Assembly (NCBI RefSeq): GCF_004027225.2
Contig: NC_044284.2
Coordinates: 11,636,501-11,700,500, forward strand
Length of the DNA: 64,000 nt
Direction: 5' to 3'
Origin: Strigops habroptila
Taxonomy: Eukaryota > Chordata > Aves > Psittaciformes > Psittacidae
Positions 48,152 to 64,000 of this stretch are shown here, one piece after another. The notes beneath the pieces are model-generated. The model saw only the letters and a program-made list of their open reading frames with translations. It had not been told where the DNA came from and ran no database searches. The number at the start of each line of letters is the position of its first letter. Position 1 is the first letter of the stretch. The position numbers and the translations under genes are program-made.

Positions 48152-48159
<8 letters not shown>
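47939..48159 (+). promoter_or_regulatory. AMOTL2: AMOTL2 promoter and non-coding exon 1 region
   Basis: A CpG/GC-box-rich block with GGGGCGG motifs and a (CCGTGT)n repeat at 47940-47986. It has a CATTCC (TEAD/MCAT-type) motif at 48050-48055 and ends at the donor CCCCG/GTAAGT after 48159. Exon 1 is non-coding for AMOTL2 but contains an upstream ATG at 48152. The transcription start site is not determined. Confidence 0.75.
47940..47986. repeat. (CCGTGT)n hexanucleotide tandem repeat
   Basis: Seven or so imperfect CCGTGT units immediately upstream of AMOTL2 exon 1. Confidence 0.85.
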
Positions 48160-55298
<7,139 letters not shown>

Positions 55299-56565
55299 GG
55301 CCACCCAAGGACTGCACGCCAGCCCCTCTCCCTCCTACCTGCACTGGATCGGGGTGGCAGAGCCTGCAGGAGGGAGGACTGAGCCTGGAGCTCAGTGGTG
55401 ACCCCGTGGCTGGTCTCAGCGGATGGGCCACGGTCCCCACTCAGCACCCACAGGGGTCTCCAGCTGTGCAGGGCACGCTGGAGCCCAAGGACCCTGCAGT
55501 GGCTGAGGGGCCTCGTGACCCCCCTGTGAACACACGGGTTTTGGACAACAGGAGCAAACCTATTTATCGTTCCAGCCTGAAGCAGGGGGCTTCTTCCCAT
55601 ACCCTCCTTTGTTGGCTCTGTTCCCATCCCGGCTCCATCCCGGCTCCATCCCCATCCCACCTCTGGGTCTTGGCCATTTGCATCCACCCAAGTGCCTGGC
55701 CTCCGACTGGAAAATCCCTCTGTGTTTGCCCAAACTGTATCCACAAGCTCATGTCTTTGCTCAATGACAGAGTTGGGAGGGATCCTCTGGGATCCCATCA
55801 ACCACCCGGATCATGGCCAAGCCAAGCGCCAGGACCCCCATCCCTCCGTCATCTGCATCCATCACCTCGCATCCTTCCTCTGGGTTGTTATCCTGGGCTG
55901 GCAAGGGGTTTGGGATTGGGTGCTGCCGGAGCAACAGAGAAAATGATGATGGAGGGAATAAAAGGTGGAGGAGAAATCCCTGGAAACTGGAGGTGGAACT
56001 CAGAGGGAACCGAGGATGGCTGATGGCATCGCCCCTCTTATGGCTTCATCCCTTGGCTACCGGCAGCTGGCTTCTGCCTGTAGCCAGTGCTGATGCCTTG
56101 CTCCTCTGAGCTCAGACACCTCCCGTCCTTGCCCTTCATCTATATATATATGTTCTTTCTCTCTCTCTTTCTCTTTCTTTCTTTCACTGTGTGTGTGCAT
56201 TTGCTGGACAACTGCATTTTTTACTCTTCTCTCCCAGACACGTACCAAACGCCTTCGGTTCTCGTGTGTTGTTTACAAAGTGGAAAACGAACGAACAAAA
56301 GTTATGAAAGAGGAAAAAAAAAAAATCCCCCCGACTTAATATATTTTATATTAATATTGGTATTTCTTTGTAAGTATTTTTGTTTTCGTGCTGTGAACTT
56401 TTTTTTTTCCCTGCCAAAGACGATGAGTTCTTGTTTGTGCGTTTTAAGTTATCTTGAGTATTTAAACGTAAACCTGGCTGTTTCGTTGTGCCGCCCTATA
56501 CCGAGATTGCTGTAGCATTCCACTTGGTATAACAGTATTTTAATAAAAAAACCCAAATATTGACC
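55299..56565 (+). other. AMOTL2: AMOTL2 3'UTR
   Basis: About 1.25 kb to the AATAAA at 56542-56547. It contains a (TA)n/(CT)n/(TG)n microsatellite cluster near 56140-56195 and an AT-rich final 250 bp. An internal AATAAA at 55957 could give a shorter form. Confidence 0.85.
56542..56547 (+). terminator. AMOTL2 poly(A) signal AATAAA
   Basis: Canonical hexamer in TTTTAATAAAAAAACCC at the end of the AT-rich 3'UTR; G/T-rich sequence follows. Confidence 0.8.
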
Positions 56566-56569
56566 CATG

Positions 56570-58346
56570 GCTGCTCTTATTTCCACCCCTCAAGCGATGG
56601 GGTGAGACAGAGGCAGCAGCAGAAGGAAGGGGTCTAGGGTTGGTGACCCCCTGGCTGAAACTTTGGTCTTCCTAAGCCCCTTCCATGGGGACTCCTTGAT
56701 GGCCACATCTTCAGGCACAGCTGGACCTGGTCCCCAGGCTCTCCCCTGGCTTTTGTCAGCCACCTCCAAGTGCTTCCCACTCTGCTGGGGTCTTTGGTCT
56801 TGTGGAAGACTAGAAGTTCTCCTGGTGTTTGGGCCTTACAACTTCCACATCATGCTGCTCCCCAGCCCTTCCCCTCCGAGCTTTTTGTTTGCTGCTGTCA
56901 TTTGGCTTTTGTTTTTAATAGCTGTTGCATTGATGCTTCCCAGGGAGCATCCCTGGGGACTCTGCTCTGGCTGCTTGGGTGCTGGCAGCCCAGCTGGAGC
57001 CATCACCAGCCAGGCTGGGGCTTTCCCTTTTGGACATCACTTGGCATTTATTGGCAAGTCATTCCTTTTTTTATCCTGCTGTCCTGGGGACCAGGAGATC
57101 TTGTGTAAGTCTCTGTAATGGGCTTTGGCTTGGATTAATGCAGAACAACAGTGTAAGGAACCAGCTTTGCTGCCAACTCCTCCCTGGAAGATGGCTAAGG
57201 ACTGAGGATCACTGGTCTTCATGGGACTGCAATGCTGAACACCAGCTTGGCTCTACCCTTCCAGGATCCTGGAAGAACTGTGCCTGAAAACTTGGGGTTT
57301 CCTCTGGCTATGCGACAGGTCTCCATCCTTAGAGAGACTCAGAGCAATGGGAAGTGTGGAGCCGGGTTCCTCCTTCCACCCATGGTTTCTCCTGGATTTT
57401 GCGAGCAGGGAAACAAGCTCCCCCCCAGCTCCATGCACAGGGTATGTCTGAAGGGGACCCTTCTGCACTCCCTCCCCAGTGAGGGGGAGGTCTGGTTGGG
57501 AAGCTCACAGGGAGCTGCTGGTGCTTGGGAATGTGTTGAGGGGGGGTCCTGGTGGCCCCCATCCAGGGACCATACCTGCCCTGCCTCCCCCAGCTCCTGC
57601 TGCCCTGGAGCTGCAGGCAGCCGCCCAGGAAGGCTTGCAGCATTCCTGGCATACCGCAGCTCTCACGCCCCACACTATTTACCCAAATCCGGATGCGGAG
57701 CAGCCTTGCAGCAGCTCTGGCTGTTTGCAGGCAGTTTTCCATGTCCAGGGATTCAGGGAACAGGCTCCTGTTGAGAGCTTTGCCCACCACTCGGCCATCC
57801 TCCATCCTGCCCATCCCTCTGTGGACCCCCACTCCCGGTGCTTTCACAGTCTCCAGGAGCCAGAAGATGAGGGAGCACAGCATTGTACAAGCAAAGCAGC
57901 AGAGAAGCATAACAAAAATATGGGAAGGGGAAGGAAAATCCCATCTGTGAATGTGGGAGTTGGGCCGTGGGGAGAGGATGCCTGAGTTGCTTCTGCAATG
58001 CCCCTGTGGATACAGCACCACCTGGGGTGGTTTAGCTTTGATAGGGTTGCTTTTCAACCGGAGCAACAGCCTGATGGAGCTCCGCACCTTGGCGCAAGGA
58101 AGGCTGGTGTGGGGTGTGTTATCGCCTGCTTTATCGCTCTGTCATCACAGGCATTTCCCTCCACCCTTTCCACACCATCTCACTGGGTTTCGCCATCAGC
58201 ATCGCTTTATCCCACGTGGCTCCTGCTGACGCCAGGACATGTCCTTGTCACCGCAGCACAGCTGAAATACCATATGGGAGCCAAACCTCCTGTTCCTGCT
58301 CCCATTCCTGTGCCTGTGATCTCTGTGTCCTTGATCTCTGCATCTA
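56570..58346. other. Intergenic downstream of AMOTL2
   Basis: 1.8 kb with no supported gene or recognised repeat. Confidence 0.6.
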
Positions 58347-58808
58347 GCGAGTCCAGAGGAGGCCATGGAGACGCTGCGAGGGCTGGAGCAGCTCTGCTCT
58401 GGAGCCAGGCTGAGAGAGCTGGGCTGGTTCAGCCTGGAGAAGAGAAGGCTCCTGAAGGGGAGACCTTAGAGCAGCTCCAGTGCCTAAAGGGGCTGCAAGA
58501 AACCTGGAGAGGGGCTTTGGACAAGGGCCTGTAGTGACAGGAAAAGGGGGAATGGCTTTAAACTGACAGAGGGGAGACTGAGATGAGACATTAGGCAGAA
58601 GTTCTTCCCTGTGAGGGTGCTGAGGCCCTGGCACAGGTTGCCCAGAGAAGCTGTGGCTGCCCCATCCCTGGCAGTGTTCAAGGCCAGGTTGGACACAGGG
58701 GCTTGGAGCAACCTGCTCTAGTGGAAGGTGTCCCTGCCTGTGGCAGGGAGTTGGGACTGGATGAGCTTTAAGGTCCCTTCAACCCAAACCATTGTGTGAT
58801 CCTATGAT
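58347..58808 (+). repeat. CR1 LINE fragment (~460 bp)
   Basis: From GCGAGTCCAGAGGAGGCC to CCATTGTGTGATCCTATG. Confidence 0.93.
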
Positions 58809-61800
58809 CCCCATACCCCTGCATCCCTGTCTCCTCAGGCCTTGCATCCCTGCACCCCTGAGAGGGGGTGGCTGGAGATGTCTGCCAAGCTGCTGGCTGG
58901 GCTGGAGCCTGGATGCAACACCTTGTATGGGTTGCACATCCACAGCCCTGCAGAGATGGAAAGGGGCCAGCAGGCTCTGCTCCGAGTGCCACGACCGTCA
59001 CCCTGGTGGCTTTGCTGAGACACCCTGTCCTGGGGCAGCAGCTCTCTTGCGGGTGAAAGGGAGACACTTGTCTGGCCTGGGGGCTATTTGGGGAGGTACG
59101 GTCCCTCCTGTGGTTCCAAGGCTGAGGAACTTGTTGGGGCCCCGTGGCCATACACCAAGTCCTATTCTCAGCCGGGAGCACCTCGGTGGCCCAGTGCCAC
59201 CACAATAGCATCTCTGCAGTTTTGGTTCCTGCTTTTCTTCATTTCTCCTTGGAGCCTGGAGGTTGAAACTTGGTCCTTGGAGCATACTTGGAGCTTTCTT
59301 TCGTTGTCCCTGGTCCCTCCTCACCCTCTTATCGTGTATCATCTCCTCTCCTTTTCCACTTGCCAAATGCTAGAGTTGGATGGGGAAAGACAAGCTCAAC
59401 ATGACGTCCTTACGATGGAAAACGGCTCTTTGAGAAGCCAAAAAAACCCCACCAGAATTCGGGAGAAAGGGAATTTCTCTCCTCTTCCAAATAATCCCTG
59501 TTGCTGTGGGGGCAGCTCGGCAGCGCTGCGGGCCAGCCCTGCAGCTGGCTTCCCAGCAAACCAGTTGGGCAAACTGCGGTGCTTTCTCTTGCCTCAAGTC
59601 CTGGCTTGCTTGTCAGGCCGGCAGGAATGAAGCTCTCCCCGCCGGGCCTGCTGAACCCTTCTCTTCCCCATCCCTCCCTCATTCCTTGCCTCCTTCCCCA
59701 GCGGTCCCCAAGTCCTCTCTGTGCCCAGGCTTTGTTGGGGGCTCTCCCCTGGCTTTATTCTGCTGGGGAACCAGTGCTTCCCCCGCCACAGTTCTTGCGT
59801 TGGGCTTTGCATCCCATTGCATTTACAAGGACACCCCTAAGATGTCCCACCCCTGCAGAGCATCACTGTGTAGCACTGGAGCAGAGACAGGACCCGTGGG
59901 GTGGGTGTTACTATTTAGAGGAGATGCATGGCCCGATGGTGGCCAGGACTCCCATGGGATGCTCCATCCATCCAGCCATGGAGCAGCTCGAGCATCCTCC
60001 AGCACCAGCAGCTCCTCCGTCCTCCCCAGCCCTAAGTGCCTCCTAAAGCCCTTCCTCTGGGGCCGGCGGCTGGCATCGTGGCAGGGACACCCCAGTCCTG
60101 CCTGTGCAGGCAGCCGGGAATGCCGCCCAGCGCTTTGCTGGGATAAGCAGAAGTGGTTGGGCCGCGGTGCGAGTGCGGCAAATTCCTCATTCCTCTTCCC
60201 TGTGCTGTGCTGCCTGCCTGCCTGCCATCTTTGCATGCAAACAGTAAACAGGCTGTTATTATCCCGGATGCTTTGAATATCTGTGGCTATTTTTTCTCTT
60301 CCCAGTATTCTAAAAAGGCAAAAAATTCCCTGCGGTTTCTGAGTCAACTTTTTTTTTCCTCCCCTTGGTCTCTTTTCTTTCCTTCCCACCACCTCTGTGA
60401 CCTTGAAAAACCAGGCAGATGAGCTCGCTGGCTCTCCCTGCTCGCACCCATTCCCTGGCTGCTCCCGCTGCACCCCACAGCCAGCGGCAGGCGAATTTGG
60501 GATCAAGCCTGGTGGCGCAGCAGATGGGCACCTTTCCCATCACCTTCCCTGGCAGAGCCAGCTGGGGATGGTTGAGGAGGATGGGGATGCTCAAGGAGGA
60601 TGGGGATGCTTTGGGGGACGCAGCTCCTGCAGGCAGCTCGGGCAAGGGCACAAGATGCTGCCTGTGCTCTTTTCTTTGTGTCCCCAGGGGTTGTCCCACA
60701 TGTGTGGGAGATGAGGGAAGCAGGAGAGCAGCCTGACCATCCAGCCCTTGCAGGCAGCAGGTATTCCCCAGTTCGCTCCACAGGTCCATTGGCAGGGATA
60801 GGATTCCTTCATCCCCTTTCCTTCCTCTTCATCCTCCTGCAGCACAGCCCTTTGCTCGTAGATGTGACCACCCAAAAGCCTTTCCTAGACCCAGTACTGG
60901 GGCCTTTGGGTCAGCAAGTGGCAGGCAGGGGCCAGGCAGAGGATGGCTGCAGCCAAAATATCATCTCCAGCCCAGGGTTCAGCACCTGCATGTCTCCAGG
61001 AGGTCAGAGCAAGAGGCATGGGATGGGTCAGGGCTCCTGTGTCCCCACCAGCTCCTCCGGTGACATTTCTGGGATGCTTGAGATGCTCCAGCAGCCAAGG
61101 AGTGATGGTGAGCCTCGATGGAGGCGAGGAAGAGGAGGTCAGTGCATCGCTGAGGTTGGCAGAGACCCCAAGAGACCCCAAATCACCTCCCTACCTGGAG
61201 CAAAGTCACAGCAGGAGACTCAGGAGCTGCTCAAGTGGAGCTGCCACTGCCCGTGGGGATGGAGGTGCCCCAGCATCCAGGCAGACCCCATCAGAGCAGG
61301 AGCACACAAAGGGCTCGCAGGATGTTGGCCATTATTCACGTCAGCCCCGTCGGTGTTTGAGCTGTCCATGGACCAAGATACCTTTTTATTTCTTTTTTTT
61401 TTTTTTTACACCAAAAAATCCAACTCTAAGTGTTTCACCCTGACATTTGGGAATTCCTACCAGGCAGGGGTTGTTTTCTGAAGCTTTTCACTTTCAAACA
61501 TGCTACTGAAAATATTCAAGCAGAAAGAGGAAAGAAAAGGAAGCCAGCACCCAAGAAGGGCTGATGTGGGGCTGGTTGGTTGGTTGCTCATTGGGTTTTG
61601 CTGCAGCAGGGAAGCGTGAGAGGTTTGTGGCAGGTCCTGACGCACTGTCCCTGTGGGACCAACATCAGCACATGGAGCTGGATTGACACGGAATGAAGAG
61701 CAGGTCCCCAGGGCTGAAGCGCCAAGTCCTACTGCAGGGCCCTGCAAAGTGCTTAGGCCAGGTATCTGAAGGGAGTCAGGGATTAATTAATTGGAATGGA

Positions 61801-61951
61801 GGAAAATCATGGTCATTAGAAGGTCATTTGGAAGAAAAGAGGCTCGCATGAGGCTCACAGCACTTCCTCAGCAGGATGCGCAAAGGATGCCCAGCCACAG
61901 GGGATGGAGATGGTTGGAGCTATTGCCTTTAGAAACCACCGAGCTTCATTC
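58809..61951. other. Intergenic, no gene supported
   Basis: 3.1 kb with several long chance open frames but no recognised protein. There is a T15 run at 61393-61407. Confidence 0.6.
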
Positions 61952-62300
61952 ATAGAATAGAATCATAGAATAGTTTGGGTTGGAAGGGACCTTCAAAGCT
62001 CATCTAGTCCAACCCCCTGCAATGAGCAGGGACATCTTCATCTAGATCAGGCTGCCCAGAACCACATCCAGCCCGGCCTTGAATGGCTCCAGGGATGGTG
62101 CATCCACCACCTCTCTGGGCAACTTGTGCCAGTGTTTTACCACCCTCATTGTAAAGAATTTTTACCTCACATCCAGCCTGAATTTGCCTCTTTTAGTTTA
62201 AAACCATCACCCCTCGTCCTGTCCCAACAGACCCTGCTAAAAAGTCTCTCCCATCTTTCTTAGAGGCTCCTTTTAAGTACCTTTCCCAGGTCTTAACAGC
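61952..62300 (-). repeat. CR1 LINE fragment, diverged subfamily
   Basis: Reverse orientation. CATAGAATAGTTTGGGTTGG, then CATCCACCACCTCTCTGGGC and AGGCTCCTTTTAAGTACC show a different CR1 subfamily from the copies at 47-58 kb. Confidence 0.92.
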
Positions 62301-63612
62301 AGCACTGAGTCAGTGCACAGTAACACTTCTCAGGAAATTTCAAGTGAAGCATTTTCCCATATGGAAGTGGCTTGGAGTTGAGTTTTTATTCCATGCCCCT
62401 CCTCTCCCCCCCCCCCCCCCGACTTCCTTAAATATTAAACCTCCCTAGCTTCTTCCTTCCAGGAAAAAAATTGGACTTTTGGCCTTCCTGAACACTGAGG
62501 GGCAAAGGCTTCAGAGTGATTTTTCTTCCCTTTCTACAGCTACAACTGTTCTGAAACATCAAGCATGTAAGGATTTGTATCAGTTAGTTGGAGAGAAGGT
62601 GCCTATTTCTCACTGCTCTCTTGCTTAGGAAAATCACTGAAAAACTTGAGGGAAACAGTTAGCTTCAGGCCAAGGGAAAGTTTTAACTCCCAATGCTTGA
62701 AATTTTACATGTCCAAGGTTTCCCTGAAGTTTTTTCACTGGGGGAAAAGGAGGAGGGGGGAAGAATCACTTCCCTTCAGAGTTTCAGAGAGAAAAACACA
62801 AACAGCGAGAGGCAGAATGTGAATTTTGGCCTCAATGGGACATGACACAGGCTGGAAAATATTCCCACCCGCATTTTTACAGCCTTAAAGCACAATCCTG
62901 TTTTTTTTTTTTTTCCCTTTTCCTCTTGCATAGGGTCCAGCATGAAGTAACACTACGCCAGCAAAGCGATCCCATGGCATTCCCCAGCAATTTGTAAGCA
63001 ATGCCGTATTTGAGGAGTAAACAGGGGTCGGTCCAGAGGGTAGGTCAGGACCAGATGTGCCCAGACCCAACAGACAGCAGTGCCCTGCCACTTTAGGGAA
63101 GCAAGGGCAAGACTCCACCACCATGAGTGGCTGTCCTGGAACTCGTGGCATGTCTTGGATCCACCAAAAGTTTAGGAGCATGTTTCCAGGGCAACCAAAA
63201 CACACTGTTTTTTTCCAGTTGTCTCCTCCCCCTCCCCAAAAAAAAAAGTGGAATTAAGGAAAAAAAATGAGAAAAAGACACAGAACCAATGGAGGAAATT
63301 CTGATGAAATGAAATCAGACAGAAAACGGTCAAATGGGTCCCTCTCCCTGGCCCTCCCTGATGAATGTTGGCTGGACACAGGCAGAGAAGATACCTGTGG
63401 TGCAGGCAAGGTTGTCTCCACATGGGGAAGCACACCAGGGCTGCCCTTACCAACCGGGGCTATTCCTAAGCTGCTGCCCCCTGTGCCAGACCAGGAATGG
63501 CTCCATCCCAGAATAGAGCCACCAAGAAGACATTGCCCTGCCGCTGCTATTATGGGTTGTCTCCAGCCCCTTGGAGCCCAAATGCATCTTGCTTCTGCCC
63601 AAAAGCCCCTAC
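62301..63612. other. Intergenic, no gene supported
   Basis: Homopolymers only: C15 at 62406-62420, T14 at 62901-62914 and an A-rich patch near 63238-63246. Confidence 0.6.
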
Positions 63613-63878
63613 ATTCATAGAATCACAGACTGGTTGAGTTGGAAGGGGCCTTAAAGCTCATCTTTAAGGCACTGGGAGCTGCTCTAAGGTCTCCCTTTAA
63701 GCAGCCTTCTCTTCTCCAGGCTGCACGAACCCAGCTCTCTCAGCCTGGCTCCAGAGCAGAGCTGCTTCAGCCCTCGCAGCATCTCCGTGGCCTCCTCTGG
63801 ACTCGCTCCAACAGCTCCACGTCCCTCTTGTGTTGTTGCCCCAGGGCTGGATGCAGGACTGCAGGGGGGGTCTCACCG
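63613..63878 (-). repeat. CR1 LINE fragment with internal deletion
   Basis: Reverse orientation. The terminal TCATAGAATCACAGACTGG to AAAGCTCATCT segment joins directly to TTTAAGGCACTGGGAGCTGC. About 250-300 bp of the CR1 body present in other copies is missing. Confidence 0.88.
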
Positions 63879-64000
63879 GAGAGGAAGGCTCAGCACTGCC
63901 CAGCACCCAGCTTCCCCACGCAGAGCTCACCGGCAGGTCGGGAAGAGCAGATTCCAAGTGCCAAATTCCAAGGCATTTCTTTGTTTTCTGTGCTCTGCTT

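Overview
This window is vertebrate nuclear DNA and almost certainly from a bird. Short coding exons are separated by introns with GT/AG borders, CpG-rich promoters are present, and there are 13 recognisable CR1 LINE 3'-end fragments, most ending in the ATTCTATG-type tail typical of avian CR1. A solo avian-type ERV-L LTR is also present. The three protein-coding genes match human genes of chromosome 3q. From memory, their chicken orthologues lie on chromosome 9, but the species cannot be named from the sequence alone.

Layout: (1) 1-~15.56 kb, + strand: the 3' part of IGF2BP2 (IMP2), 14 coding exons equivalent to exons 3-16 of the 16-exon mammalian gene. They cover RRM2, KH1-KH4 and the stop codon, followed by a 3'UTR of about 1.1-1.3 kb. 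The promoter and the two RRM1 exons lie upstream of base 1. (2) ~17.86-34.1 kb, - strand: a complete SENP2 gene, 17 coding exons and 574 codons plus stop, tail-to-tail with IGF2BP2. All catalytic residues are in place. Its promoter lies in a CpG island at about 33.7-34.8 kb. (3) ~34.3-47.9 kb: a gene-poor interval with CR1 fragments, a second small CpG-rich patch and a diverged duplicated non-coding element. (4) ~47.9-56.57 kb, + strand: a complete AMOTL2 gene, one non-coding first exon plus nine coding exons, 730 codons plus stop, with a 3'UTR of about 1.25 kb. (5) 56.57-64.0 kb: intergenic DNA with three more CR1 fragments and no gene I can support.

The genes share no operon-like relationship. 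IGF2BP2 is a cytoplasmic mRNA-binding protein, SENP2 is a nuclear-pore SUMO protease, and AMOTL2 is a junctional scaffold that restrains YAP. All exon joins given here were checked for reading-frame phase and agree throughout each gene. The most interesting items are a candidate 24-nt in-frame microexon in IGF2BP2, a closely spaced pair of let-7 target sites in its 3'UTR, an upstream ORF crossing the AMOTL2 exon 1/2 junction, a solo LTR with an intact 5-bp target duplication in SENP2, and the unassigned duplicated element at 36.5/37.4 kb. I found no previously undescribed multi-gene system.
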